DNA of 64,000 nt, from the NCBI GenBank assembly GCA_016713405.1, contig JADJPF010000003.1, forward strand, positions 434,001-498,000, written 5' to 3'. A model generated the notes under the pieces. That model did not search any database, was not told the origin of the DNA, and saw only the letters and a program-made list of their open reading frames with translations. A program made the position numbers and the translations under genes. Below are positions 8,668 through 17,803 of the stretch, piece after piece. The first letter of the stretch is position 1. Each line of letters begins with the position of its first letter. Source of the DNA: Blastocatellia bacterium (lineage in GTDB: Bacteria > Acidobacteriota > Blastocatellia > Chloracidobacteriales > JADJPF01).

Positions 8668-9025
8668 TAATCAGAACTGTACTTACTTACAAAAATTTTT
8701 GCAAGTATCCCCTTCAATTTATAGTAAGTTTAGTATTAAACCTTAAGAATTTCCTTTTCTAAAAAAGAAATACTAAAACCTTTTTGTCTTACTTTTGTTT
8801 TATAAATCTATAAGACTAGTTGACTTAATTCTCTGCATTAGAGATAGCAGTTTTAGATAATATTGTGTTGATGCAACTAGAATGTTTATATTTTTTGAAT
8901 TTTAGAATCTTAAAATGTACAAATTACCACTTACTATAGAAGGTTCTGACTTTCTGATCAATATAGAATTGTCTAATTAGTGGTTATTGTAGCAAAAGTT
9001 TATTTCTGACAAAGGAGCTTTCTTT
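8668..9025. other. Non-coding divergent intergenic region
   Basis: This 358-base AT-rich region separates two divergent genes and must hold both promoters. I found no -35/-10 pair with good matches at a normal spacing and no repeat. AAAGGAG at about 9011 is the ribosome-binding site of the protease gene. Confidence 0.5.
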
Positions 9026-10006
9026 ATGCAACTAAAAAAAATACTTATAGAAAAATACCAGATTTTTATAGCCATTTCTTTAGCTTTTATCTTTGTTATT
9101 ATAGGCAGTGTCTTAGCTTATTATAATGGTCTAAGAGATTTAGCTTTAATAACAACTGTTATTACTTTTACAACCTTAATCACTGGTTATACTCTGCTTT
9201 CTGTTGAAATAGTTAGGCAGAGAATAGGAAAATTCTTTGTTAATAATACCTATACTTTATGGTTAGTAATAATTTTATTTTGCTTAGTGTATTTTATTTA
9301 TGCTTTAGGTAATCAAGCATTTAGCTTAAAAGCTACTGGTAAACTAGTTTTATTTTTAAGTTTTCCAACAGTAGTTATTTTTTTAGCTAATGGAAAAAGA
9401 AATAATAAATGGGTTTTCCTATATTACTTAGTTGCTATTTTATTAATTTGGCTTCCTTTTGATTTTCGCCTACTTAGTGGAATTTGGACTGGAAAAGTTG
9501 TCTATGCTTTTAATGTGCTAGTTGCTTTTAATTTAGCGATAATTTTATTTGCTATTTACTCTCAAATTAAAGATGTTGGTTATGATTTAATAATTAATAA
9601 ATCTATTATTTACCATGCTTTAGTAAATTTTGCTATTTTTGCCATAATTGCTATCCCTCTAGGTTTAGGCATTAAGTTTCTTGAATTTGCTCCACGTAAC
9701 CAAGGATTTATTCCAGTATTTTTAACTGCACTAGGGATTTTTCTTTTTACTGCGCTACCAGAAGAATTATTATTTCGTGGACTTATGCAAAATATATTAG
9801 GTAAATGGCTAAGTAATGATAATTATGCTTTAGTTATTGCTTCTGTTGTTTTTGGTTTGGCCCATCTTAATAATGCTTCTTATCCACAAAATATTAAGTA
9901 TTGTTTGTTAGCAACTATAGCAGGGATATTTTATGGTCGTGTTTATTTAGCAACTAGGTCTATTTTAGCTGGGGCCATCACACACGCTTTGATTGATGTA
10001 GTTTAA
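9026..10006 (+). CDS. CPBP family intramembrane glutamic endopeptidase
   Basis: The 326-residue protein has eight or so hydrophobic segments. The C-terminal third carries the CPBP (Abi) signature: Glu246-Glu247 and Arg251 in LPEELLFRG, His280 in FGLAHLNNA, and His320 in GAITHALIDV. These residues form the catalytic site of the Rce1-type membrane proteases. The N-terminal half adds extra membrane helices without known motifs. Substrates in bacteria are mostly unknown; some members act in bacteriocin immunity or membrane-protein processing. AAAGGAG precedes the ATG. It is monocistronic here. Confidence 0.88.
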   Translation: MQLKKILIEKYQIFIAISLAFIFVIIGSVLAYYNGLRDLALITTVITFTTLITGYTLLSVEIVRQRIGKFFVNNTYTLWLVIILFCLVYFIYALGNQAFSLKATGKLVLFLSFPTVVIFLANGKRNNKWVFLYYLVAILLIWLPFDFRLLSGIWTGKVVYAFNVLVAFNLAIILFAIYSQIKDVGYDLIINKSIIYHALVNFAIFAIIAIPLGLGIKFLEFAPRNQGFIPVFLTALGIFLFTALPEELLFRGLMQNILGKWLSNDNYALVIASVVFGLAHLNNASYPQNIKYCLLATIAGIFYGRVYLATRSILAGAITHALIDVV

Positions 10007-10381
10007 CATGAACTTTTTAAGTAGAAAAAACGCGCAAACATTTTTCATTTGATGTCTGACCATCAGTTCACGTTGTGAATTAATTACACGATATAGTGCA
10101 ATAAAATTTACAAAAGTTGCGAAAAGGTGGACAAAGCATCTTTCCATTAGTCTGCAAAACCTATTGACTAAAATTTTTTCTCACCATAGCCATCGGTAAA
10201 CTATTGATAAAAATATAGAAATAGGAAATTTAGGATCTTTTTGCAGAAAATCCAATTTTTTGGATTTTTGTTGCACGGTATTTGCTAATACAAAGAGCAG
10301 CTAAAACAATCATTGATAATCAATCCCCTGCAACTATATGTAACGCCGGGACTTGTAGGGAAAAATTTGGAGGGAAAAGAT
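10007..10381. other. Non-coding region upstream of the sigma factor gene
   Basis: It contains a short palindrome, TTCAC-GTT-GTGAA (10067-10079), and an AT-rich hairpin at 10247-10268. GGAGG at about 10370 is the ribosome-binding site of the sigma factor gene. I found no good consensus promoter, which would fit autoregulation by an alternative sigma factor, but nothing shows that directly. Confidence 0.45.
10247..10268 (+). terminator. AT-rich hairpin with T-run, possible terminator
   Basis: AAAATCCAA pairs with TTGGATTTT across a four-base loop. The stem has few G-C pairs, so it would be weak. It sits after the protease gene and before the sigma factor gene. Confidence 0.3.
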
Positions 10382-10984
10382 ATGACTACACAAACTGTTA
10401 ACTTAGGTTCTTTAGATAGTTTTTTACCCGCAGCCAAGGAAGCTGTAACAGAATCGTTTGAAGATTTATATACCAACCATTACCGACGTGTTTATAGCCT
10501 CTGCTTAAGAATGACTTCAAATGTTGCAGATGCTGAAGATTTAGCCCACGATGTTTTTTTACAAGTACAAAGAAAATTAGCTAGCTTTCGTGGAGATTCA
10601 GCTTTTACAACTTGGCTACATCGCATTACCGTTAACCAAGTGCTTATGCACTTTCGCAAAAAATCTGTTAGATCTGAACTAACTACTGAAGATGGTGAAA
10701 TGCCCGAACAAGTCGAACCACTTACAATAAAAACCCAAACTACTCCAATGATAGACCATTTAGCCTTAGCCGCAGCGATTGAAAAACTTCCTCCAGGGTA
10801 TCGCAAAATATTTTTACTTCATGATGTTGATGGTTACGAGCATGAAGAAATTGCTAAATTATTAGGTATTAGTGCGGGTACTTCTAAATCACAACTACAC
10901 AAGGCCCGTATGAGACTACGTTCTCTCTTAAACAAACGCAACGAGCCTCAAGAAATAGAAACAGACGAATTATTAGAGTTCTAA
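10382..10984 (+). CDS. ECF-type RNA polymerase sigma factor
   Basis: The 200-residue protein is the right size for an ECF sigma factor. Region 2 runs from about residue 25 (FEDLYTNHYRRVYSLCLRM) through the DAEDLAHDVFL and FTTWLHRI motifs that bind core polymerase and the -10 element. Region 4 lies near residues 125-185, with LPPGYRKIFLLHDVDGY and the recognition helix ISAGTSKSQLHKARMRLR. A longer frame begins at 10313, but GGAGGG lies just before the ATG at 10382, so I use that start. No anti-sigma gene follows; the next gene is a Uma2 protein behind a strong terminator. The C-terminal tail is acidic and short. Which regulon it controls is not visible. Confidence 0.92.
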   Translation: MTTQTVNLGSLDSFLPAAKEAVTESFEDLYTNHYRRVYSLCLRMTSNVADAEDLAHDVFLQVQRKLASFRGDSAFTTWLHRITVNQVLMHFRKKSVRSELTTEDGEMPEQVEPLTIKTQTTPMIDHLALAAAIEKLPPGYRKIFLLHDVDGYEHEEIAKLLGISAGTSKSQLHKARMRLRSLLNKRNEPQEIETDELLEF

Positions 10985-11028
10985 TCCTCCTCTTTTTTAC
11001 AAGTCCCAAAATTTTGATAAAAATTCGA

Positions 11029-11064
11029 TAAGCGTTCCAACAAAGGCTGGAACGCTTATTTTTT
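11029..11064 (+). terminator. Intrinsic terminator of the sigma factor gene
   Basis: TAAGCGTTCCA pairs perfectly with TGGAACGCTTA around an eight-base loop and is followed by six T residues. It lies 45 bases after the sigma factor stop codon. Confidence 0.9.
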
Positions 11065-11179
11065 AGCTTTAACAAACAAAAATTTTATTTTAATAGGCTT
11101 AAAACAATAGCTTTTGTTTTTAAGATTACACAAGTAAAATATAGGAAATTTAAAGAAAGTAAGATTTTGGAATAATCAT

Positions 11180-12013
11180 ATGAGTAAAACAATATATGAA
11201 AAAGAAAACCTAACAGAAGAAGAACTTTTAACAATGCACTTGCCAACAGAAGCAGAACTACCATGTAATGAGGATAATTTTGTGAGAAATTACCATGAAA
11301 GCCCGCAAAGTTCTTTAATAACAGATTGTTTAAGCCCATTATTACAAAAGCGTCATCCTAATGGAGATTTTTCTGTAGGACATGATGTTGGGATATATTG
11401 GAGATTGCCTAAAGAAGGAGAATCTCCACAAAGAGGAGCAGTTTGCCCAGATTGGTTTTATGTTCCAGGTGTTTCTCAAATGGTTGAAGGTGAAAGGAGG
11501 ATGAAGCGTAGCTATGTTATGTGGTATGAACTTATTTCTCCTCTTATTGTTTTAGAATTTGTTAGCGGAAATGGAAGTGAAGAACGAGATTATACCACTT
11601 ACAAAGGTAAATTCTGGATCTATGAGCAAGCTGTTAAAGCTGTATTTTATGGTATTGCTGAAATTAACCCTACTAATTTTGAGCTTTATCACTTAGTGGA
11701 TGGTCGTTATCAATTAGTCCAAGCTAATGAGCGAGGACATTTTCCTATAGAAGCTTTGGGCATAGAATTTGGAATTTGGTCAGGTGTTTATCGTACCTAC
11801 CATTTAGACTGGCTTAGAGTTTGGGATTTACAAGGCAATTTACTTCCTACAGGTGATGAGCTAGCTTTAGGAGAACGCCAACGAGCAGAAGAAGAACGCC
11901 AACGAGCAGAAGAAGAACGCCGACGTGCTGAGAAAGCAGAAGATCAAATAAAAATATTGGCTGAGAAGTTGGAAAAGTTAAAAGCTATGGGTATAGATGT
12001 TGATGGTATATAG
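11180..12013 (+). CDS. Uma2 family protein with coiled-coil tail
   Basis: The 277-residue product belongs to the Uma2 (DUF820) group, which has a PD-(D/E)XK nuclease-like fold. Visible family features are PDWFYVPG (about residue 95) and ISPLIVLEFVSGNGSEERDYT followed by a lysine (TTYKGKFW) typical of the putative active site. The last 45 residues form a charged coiled coil made of ERQRAEE heptads. Such tails are common in the expanded Uma2 families of cyanobacteria and other bacteria; the cellular role is unknown. No clear ribosome-binding site precedes the ATG. A second Uma2 gene lies at 35628. Confidence 0.85.
   Translation: MSKTIYEKENLTEEELLTMHLPTEAELPCNEDNFVRNYHESPQSSLITDCLSPLLQKRHPNGDFSVGHDVGIYWRLPKEGESPQRGAVCPDWFYVPGVSQMVEGERRMKRSYVMWYELISPLIVLEFVSGNGSEERDYTTYKGKFWIYEQAVKAVFYGIAEINPTNFELYHLVDGRYQLVQANERGHFPIEALGIEFGIWSGVYRTYHLDWLRVWDLQGNLLPTGDELALGERQRAEEERQRAEEERRRAEKAEDQIKILAEKLEKLKAMGIDVDGI
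11873..11935 (+). repeat. Tandem 21-base heptad repeat
   Basis: Three copies (11873, 11894 and 11915) encode ERQRAEE, ERQRAEE and ERRRAEK. The first two are identical in DNA; the third has diverged. The period equals one coiled-coil heptad. Confidence 0.85.
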
Positions 12014-12103
12014 CTTAAAAGATTCTTAGGATTTTTGCTTGACTTAATAGATTAAATTGTTGGTGTATAAGAAAATACAGATTTTGAGATTCAAAAAGAA
12101 TTC

Positions 12104-12149
12104 AATAGTTATCACTTCTTTTAACCAAAGTTGTGATAACTATTTGGTT
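12104..12149. terminator. Long hairpin between convergent genes
   Basis: AATAGTTATCAC (12104-12115) pairs perfectly with GTGATAACTATT (12133-12144). AACCAAA (12123-12129) can instead pair with TTTGGTT (12143-12149), so the two folds exclude each other. There is no long T-run, so termination is inferred only from its position between two 3' ends. Confidence 0.4.
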
Positions 12150-12201
12150 CTTGCATATGTAAAAGTTTATACTTGTTATAACTACTATAGCTATTACACT
12201 A

Positions 12202-14817
12202 TTATATTCCCTTACGCAGATTATCACGGAAATTGACTACTTGTTCAAAACAGCGTTTAATATTGTCACAAGTTATGACTATCAAATCATCTCGAACTGC
12301 ATTTTTAAGAGCTTGGTCAACCGCTTCAGTTTCTTTTAGGATTATTTGAATATTTTCTGGTGGCATTCCACTATCAATTGCAGCTTGGCGGAGTACCTCA
12401 GCCGTTTTTCCTGCCTCACGTCCACGACTATCATCATCCTCTTTAATAATTAGACGGGAAAAGATTTTTCCTGCCTGACTTCCCATATTTTGTAAGTCTA
12501 TTTCGCGGCGATCCCCAGGTGCAGCAACCACGCCAATTTTACAGCTAGTATTAAGCTGACTTACAAAATTAGCCAATGCTTCATAAGCAGCAGTGTTATG
12601 AGCATAGTCTAATAAAACATGGAAATCCCCAACTTGTTCAAGGTTCAAGCGGCCCGGTGCAAGATAGAAATTAGTATTAAAAGTTTTTAACCCTGCTCTA
12701 ATATCATCTATTTTTACACCGGAAAGATACGCTGCTAAAATTGCAGTCATTGAATTAGCTACATTCATCATTGCCCGACCATTAAATGTAGCAGGAATTG
12801 AATGGATATTGATGACAGGTATTTCATAAGAGCCTTGGAAGATCTTAATTACATTATCAATTAATGTAATTACTGTGCCGCCTGCATTTCGATGTTGTTG
12901 CAGCACTTCATTATCAGGGTTGAGAGAAAAATAAGCTAATTTACCTCCGGCTCTTTCCGCTAGTTTTATGCAATGTTCATTTTCAGCATTTAGAATTGAA
13001 TAGCCATCACGCTCAACCACTTCTATAACTAAAGCTTTAACAAATGCTAGTTCTTCAACAGTTTCAATTCCTCGAAGCCCTAAATGATCTTCAGCAATAT
13101 TAGTGATAATACCAATTTGGCATTGGTCAAAACCTAGTCCTGAACGAAGGATTCCACCGCGAGCCGTTTCTAACACTGCAAAATCTACAGTTGGATCACG
13201 TAGCACCATTTGAGCCGACCAAGGCCCAGTCAAATCGCCTGTTAAAATCTTTTTCCCATCAATATAAAGCCCATCAGTAGTGGTTAGACCTACTTTTTTT
13301 CCAGCCATTTTTAATATATGAGCTATCATTCTAACTGTAGTAGTTTTCCCATTAGTTCCTGTAACAGAAACTATAGGAATACGACTAGGAGTATTAGGAG
13401 GAAAAAGCATATTTAAGACAGGAGTTGCAACATCACGGGGTCGGCCTTCGGTTGGGTGTACGTGCATACGAAAACCAGGCCCTGCATTTACCTCGCAAAT
13501 TGCTCCTTTAGTTTCTTCTACAGGTTTAGTAATATCATCAGTAATAAAGTCAATACCTGCAACATCTAGCCCAATAACCCTAGCGGCGCGTTTAGCCATT
13601 TCTATATTAGAAAAATGTATATCGTCCGTTCGGTCAATAGCCGTGCCGCCTGTGCTAATGTTGGCTGTATATTTTAGGTAAACAACTTTTCCTTTTTCTG
13701 GAACAGATTCTAAAGTAAATCCTTGTTCAGTAATTAAACGTTCGGATTCAGCGTTAATAAAAATTTTGGTTAAAGGTTTTTCATGTCCTTCACCGCGTCT
13801 AGGATCTTGATTAGTTATATCTACTAGCTCTTTAATTGTATGTTGTCCATCTCCAACAACATGTGCTGGAACACGTTCAGCAACAGCAATTAGCTCATTA
13901 TTGACAACTAAAATTCTATGGTCACGTCCCTTAACATATCGCTCAATTATTACATCTTCAGAATAAGTTTGAGCCATTTCAATAGCCTTAGTTAAATCTT
14001 CGTCAGTTTTTATGCCAATAGCTACACCTTTTCCATGATTACCGTCCAAGGGCTTAACTACAACAGGATAACCAATGTCTTTTGCTGCTTCTAAAGCGTC
14101 TGCAATGTTATCAACAACTTCACCTTTTGGAACAGGTATTCCAACATCATCTAAAAGTTTTTTAGTTAACTCTTTGTCACTTGCAATGTCTACAGAAATT
14201 AAATTAGTCATTGATGTAACAGTAGCCTCGATACGCTTTTGATAAACACCATGACCTAGTTGGACTAAATTTCTATCATTAAGTCTTAAGACAGGAATAT
14301 TACGTTCTTTTGCTTTGTCAATCATTGCTTGGGTAGATGGCCCATAAGCAGTTTTCTCAAGCGTTCGTATAAGGGAAGACATTTCTTCCTTAAAATCAAA
14401 TTCATTGCCATAAACTAGGTGTTCAACTAGTCGGATTGCCATTTTACCAGCACGAAGCCCAACTTTTTCTTCTACATAAGAATAAATCACATTGTAAAGG
14501 CCAGGTTGACCAGCGGAACGACATTTTCCATAGCCTACAGGAGTTCCTACTAGACATTGAAGCTCTAAGGAAATATGCTCAATAATATGACCCATCCATG
14601 TACCTTCACGAAGTCTAAGAATAAAGCCACCAGGAACACCTTCTGAGCAGCGATGGTCATAAAGGGATGGAATCCATTCTATTAGACGATCTGTAAATTT
14701 ATCAATTTTGCTAGAAGGGCGTTCTTCTAGTTCTTCAATGTCTATAAGTAGTTTAATTACAGGTTTTAGGCTATAAATATTTGGCCCACGAAAAACTTGA
14801 GTGCTGATAACTTTCAT
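12202..14817 (-). CDS. cphA: Cyanophycin synthetase
   Basis: The enzyme makes multi-L-arginyl-poly-L-aspartate using ATP. At 871 residues it has the usual CphA length and domain order. An N-terminal CphA-specific domain covers about residues 1-160 (EGTWMGHIIEHISLELQ near 71-87). An ATP-grasp domain follows at about 215-470, with VVKPLDGNHGKGV near 253-265 and CEVNAGPGFRMH near 441-452. A Mur-ligase-like domain spans about 480-871, with the P-loop VTGTNGKTTT at 485-494. Its start codon shares one base with the stop of cyanophycinase (TAATG at 14815-14819), so translation is probably coupled. Cyanophycin is a nitrogen, carbon and energy store, deposited as cytoplasmic granules. No alternative product is likely. 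Confidence 0.96.
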   Translation of the reverse strand: MKVISTQVFRGPNIYSLKPVIKLLIDIEELEERPSSKIDKFTDRLIEWIPSLYDHRCSEGVPGGFILRLREGTWMGHIIEHISLELQCLVGTPVGYGKCRSAGQPGLYNVIYSYVEEKVGLRAGKMAIRLVEHLVYGNEFDFKEEMSSLIRTLEKTAYGPSTQAMIDKAKERNIPVLRLNDRNLVQLGHGVYQKRIEATVTSMTNLISVDIASDKELTKKLLDDVGIPVPKGEVVDNIADALEAAKDIGYPVVVKPLDGNHGKGVAIGIKTDEDLTKAIEMAQTYSEDVIIERYVKGRDHRILVVNNELIAVAERVPAHVVGDGQHTIKELVDITNQDPRRGEGHEKPLTKIFINAESERLITEQGFTLESVPEKGKVVYLKYTANISTGGTAIDRTDDIHFSNIEMAKRAARVIGLDVAGIDFITDDITKPVEETKGAICEVNAGPGFRMHVHPTEGRPRDVATPVLNMLFPPNTPSRIPIVSVTGTNGKTTTVRMIAHILKMAGKKVGLTTTDGLYIDGKKILTGDLTGPWSAQMVLRDPTVDFAVLETARGGILRSGLGFDQCQIGIITNIAEDHLGLRGIETVEELAFVKALVIEVVERDGYSILNAENEHCIKLAERAGGKLAYFSLNPDNEVLQQHRNAGGTVITLIDNVIKIFQGSYEIPVINIHSIPATFNGRAMMNVANSMTAILAAYLSGVKIDDIRAGLKTFNTNFYLAPGRLNLEQVGDFHVLLDYAHNTAAYEALANFVSQLNTSCKIGVVAAPGDRREIDLQNMGSQAGKIFSRLIIKEDDDSRGREAGKTAEVLRQAAIDSGMPPENIQIILKETEAVDQALKNAVRDDLIVITCDNIKRCFEQVVNFRDNLRKGI

Positions 14818-15653
14818 TAGTTTGAACTCCTCTTTTTACGTCTTTCTAAAATAAGGGAAGCTGTTTTGATAGACAATTTACAGCCATGTGTTAGAGTGTG
14901 TAATGCAATATTGGAAAAAACTAGTGGGCTTTTATCTGGCACACTAGCAGGGTTAAACATATTAACTTTTCTTGCGTCAACAACTGTTACTGTCCCACGT
15001 CCAATTACATCTATTTTGTCATCAGGATAAATAATTGCTGCTGTGTCTTCATCTACTCCTACTCCTACCAAATGGGGGTTTAGCATTACTGCATAAAGTA
15101 GTCTTCCTAGTCTCTCACGTTGATGAAAGTGTTGATCAACAATTATTGATTTGGCTAACCCTAGCCCAGGTGCTACTTTAGCCATTCCTGAACGTGCTAA
15201 ACTGCCACGGCTTCCACCAGCAATCATTGGGTCGGATAAAGCAGCAGCACCAGCAGAAGTTCCACCAATAACAGCCCCGCGCAAATGCGCTCTTTCAATA
15301 GCTTCAAGTGCTGGAGTTTCTGAGAGTACAGAAAGGATTTTATTTTGATCCCCGCCAGTTAGAAAAATTGCTGTTGAATGGTCGAGAATTTCAATAGCTT
15401 CTTTTTCATAAGCGTCTTCATGATGAAAAAGTGAAAGGGCTTCAACACTTTGCGCACCAAAATCAGTAAAAATTTTATGGTAAGCTGGGCCAGTGCGCTC
15501 ATCTTGTGATGCTGTGGGCAAAATAGCAATACGGGCTTTTTTGCTACCACTAAACTCAAAAAAGCGATTTAAGATAAATTTTTCTTCAAATTTATCTTCG
15601 GCTCCACCAATTGCCATTAAAACGCCGGATTTAGCAATAGATTTTTTTGTCAT
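14817..15653 (-). CDS. cphB: Cyanophycinase
   Basis: The 278-residue product is the serine peptidase (family S51) that cuts cyanophycin to beta-Asp-Arg dipeptides. The nucleophile is Ser133 in GGTSAGAAALSD. Other family marks are MAIGGAEDKF near the N-terminus, FLTGGDQNKI (about 97-106), DQHFHQRERLGRL (about 173-185) and GVGVDEDTAA. There is no signal peptide, as expected for the intracellular form. It is the first gene of the two-gene operon and overlaps cphA by one base. The enzyme that splits the released dipeptides is not in this window. Confidence 0.95.
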   Translation of the reverse strand: MTKKSIAKSGVLMAIGGAEDKFEEKFILNRFFEFSGSKKARIAILPTASQDERTGPAYHKIFTDFGAQSVEALSLFHHEDAYEKEAIEILDHSTAIFLTGGDQNKILSVLSETPALEAIERAHLRGAVIGGTSAGAAALSDPMIAGGSRGSLARSGMAKVAPGLGLAKSIIVDQHFHQRERLGRLLYAVMLNPHLVGVGVDEDTAAIIYPDDKIDVIGRGTVTVVDARKVNMFNPASVPDKSPLVFSNIALHTLTHGCKLSIKTASLILERRKKRSSN

Positions 15654-15706
15654 GAGGTTTCTTTAACTTTGTTAATACTTGAGGTTATTGGAGATTTCGC
15701 GGTGAG

Positions 15707-15735
15707 ATTCTATTGAAAAATTTTGTATATTTCAA
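15707..15735 (-). promoter_or_regulatory. Sigma70-type promoter of cphBA
   Basis: On the minus strand TTGAAA (15730-15735) and TAGAAT (15707-15712), each five of six to consensus, are separated by exactly 17 bases. The predicted start of transcription is near 15700, about 47 bases before the cphB ATG. Confidence 0.65.
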
Positions 15736-15967
15736 GAACTCTAAAACTAATTGAAAATACCATATATAAACTTCCTTAAAATTAATTAAGAAAAATTTTT
15801 AGCTCTTGTATTTTGAATAATTAAAGGTTGGATAAAAGAGGAAAATTCCCCAAAATTTATCCATTTCAAATTGATGAATAATAAATCACGGTGTAAGATT
15901 GGCGGATATCGAGCCGAAGCTCAAGTAGTATTAATCAAAGCTAGAAGCTTTATATTTCTAACACTTA

Positions 15968-17707
15968 ATGACGGAGACTGATATAGTGGGTTCACCTAAG
16001 ATTGTTTTGACGGCTTCGTCTACTGAAGCTAGTGAATTTAAGCATAGTATTTGGCAACAAATGCTTTCCGCCACAATCCCTTATAAATTTAGTCATATAT
16101 TTATTGATCCTGCCTCAATGATTAATGATTCTTGGCCTGATGGACGTGCAAAATATGTTCCTAATGGCTTACGTATGGTTGAGACATTGCTTCTTAGGGA
16201 TTATGACGAAAGCGATGTTGTAACTTGTTATACAGAAAATTTAGAAAAATTTGTTGGGCCAGAAACAAAAGTAGTAGCTATTCATGCACATAATCCTTTG
16301 GGTATTTCTTATGCTACGGATGTTTACTCAAAATTAGCTGGAGATAATTTCATGCCGTTAAACGCGCATGAATTTATGGAAATAGTTACTCACCCAATAA
16401 TTAAAAAATATCGTCCAAAAATCGTAGTTGGTGGGCCCGGAGCTTGGCAATTAGAAAAAGCAGACCGTTTGGATGAATTTAATATAGATTATTTAATTGA
16501 TGGTGAAGTGGAACTTGTTCTAAATGATATGTTTAGAAAGATTATTGTTGGAGATCCTACACTACCACGCATCATCAAAGTACCAAAAAACATGCAGCCT
16601 TCTGTAGAAGATATTCCAGTAGTTCGTCATCGCTCAACTTTTGGTGTAGTAGAAATTACTAGAGGATGTGGACGTGGTTGTCAATTTTGCTCTCCAGCAA
16701 CAAAAGTAGGACGTTCTTTTCCCTTAGAACATATTATGAATAGCGTTCGTGCTAATGTTGATGAAGGTGCAACAGAAGTTATGTTGACTTCAGAAGACAT
16801 GTTTTTATACGAACAGTTACCTAATTTTACTACTAATGCCCCTGCATTAGAAAAGCTTTTTAAGAGCGTGCTTTCTGTTAAAGGGCTAGAAACCATTCAG
16901 CTTTCACATATTACCCTTGCACCAGTAGTAAAAGATCCTAGTATTATTGAAAGGTTATCTCCTTTATGTGTTCCTTATTCGCATCTTAAACATCATGAAT
17001 CTACGGATCCAAATAAATGTATAGTTGATCCAATTATTGGGCTTGAAACAGGTAGTCCAAGGCTTTTTGATACCTATATGAAGGGGAAGGCTTACCCTTA
17101 CAAAGCTCATCAATGGAGAGATGTTGTAGTAAAGGGAATGGAGATACTTAACCGTCAAAATTGGTATCCATTTAATACTTTTATTATTGGACTACCTGGA
17201 GAAACGGACGAGGACACCAAGCTATCTTTAGATATGCTTTATGATTTGCGGGACTCCAAAGGAATGTATGTTCCTACATGGTTTGTTCCACTAGAAAACA
17301 CTCGCATGCAAAAGAAAGAAAGTGTTAAACTCATTGAAATGACAGACCTGCAATGGGAATTTTTCTTTACTTGTTGGAAATACAATATTGAATTTTATCG
17401 CGGAGGCACATTTTCACGCTATAAATTCTCCTTAGGTGTACCGCTTTATTACAAGATGTTAGGCCGCAAGTTATTTGGTGAGGGGATGAAATACCCATTA
17501 TGGAGATTTGCTGGATTTCCAGAGAGGTTTTTGCGCAAGAAATTGTACTTAGATTTTTCTGGTCATAAGCGTAATCGTAATGGAATGAAACCTTTTGACA
17601 GAGAGATTATTCCCGGCTATGAGACCGTAAAGGGCTTGAATATGGTTGATGCTAGCCAGCTTGGAGTGAAAAAGAGGCTCTCCAATCCGGCAGAAGTCAT
17701 TAGTTAA
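15968..17707 (+). CDS. B12-binding-like radical SAM protein
   Basis: The 579-residue protein carries a radical SAM cluster motif, CGRGCQFC, with Cys234, Cys238 and Cys241. The segment before it (about residues 80-200) has the Rossmann-like layout of B12-binding radical SAM proteins (VVAIHAHNPLG and KIVVGGPGAW, then YLIDGE). After the motif come features of the SAM barrel, such as EVMLTSEDMFLYE-type strands and FIIGLPGETDED near 415. The reaction is unknown; relatives include methyltransferases and lipid or hopanoid-modifying enzymes. No clear ribosome-binding site precedes the ATG at 15968. A GTG at 15986 has GGAG about ten bases ahead and is an alternative start. It ends in a strong terminator. 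Confidence 0.85.
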   Translation: MTETDIVGSPKIVLTASSTEASEFKHSIWQQMLSATIPYKFSHIFIDPASMINDSWPDGRAKYVPNGLRMVETLLLRDYDESDVVTCYTENLEKFVGPETKVVAIHAHNPLGISYATDVYSKLAGDNFMPLNAHEFMEIVTHPIIKKYRPKIVVGGPGAWQLEKADRLDEFNIDYLIDGEVELVLNDMFRKIIVGDPTLPRIIKVPKNMQPSVEDIPVVRHRSTFGVVEITRGCGRGCQFCSPATKVGRSFPLEHIMNSVRANVDEGATEVMLTSEDMFLYEQLPNFTTNAPALEKLFKSVLSVKGLETIQLSHITLAPVVKDPSIIERLSPLCVPYSHLKHHESTDPNKCIVDPIIGLETGSPRLFDTYMKGKAYPYKAHQWRDVVVKGMEILNRQNWYPFNTFIIGLPGETDEDTKLSLDMLYDLRDSKGMYVPTWFVPLENTRMQKKESVKLIEMTDLQWEFFFTCWKYNIEFYRGGTFSRYKFSLGVPLYYKMLGRKLFGEGMKYPLWRFAGFPERFLRKKLYLDFSGHKRNRNGMKPFDREIIPGYETVKGLNMVDASQLGVKKRLSNPAEVIS

Positions 17708-17730
17708 TAACTTTCCTTCTTAGAATTTGT

Positions 17731-17768
17731 AACCCCAGTTAATTACTGAATTAGCTGGGGTTATCTTT
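17731..17768 (+). terminator. Intrinsic terminator after the radical SAM gene
   Basis: AACCCCAGTTAAT pairs with ATTAGCTGGGGTT around TACTGA with one mismatch, and a T-rich tail follows. Confidence 0.85.
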
Positions 17769-17803
17769 ATTTAGAGAAAATAATAAATTAAAAGGTGTCA
17801 TTG

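Noticed and set aside
15870..15960. Possible B12 riboswitch ahead of the radical SAM gene
   Set aside because: I could not find a B12 box or the expected stems; only a small GAGC-CGAA-GCTC hairpin is present.
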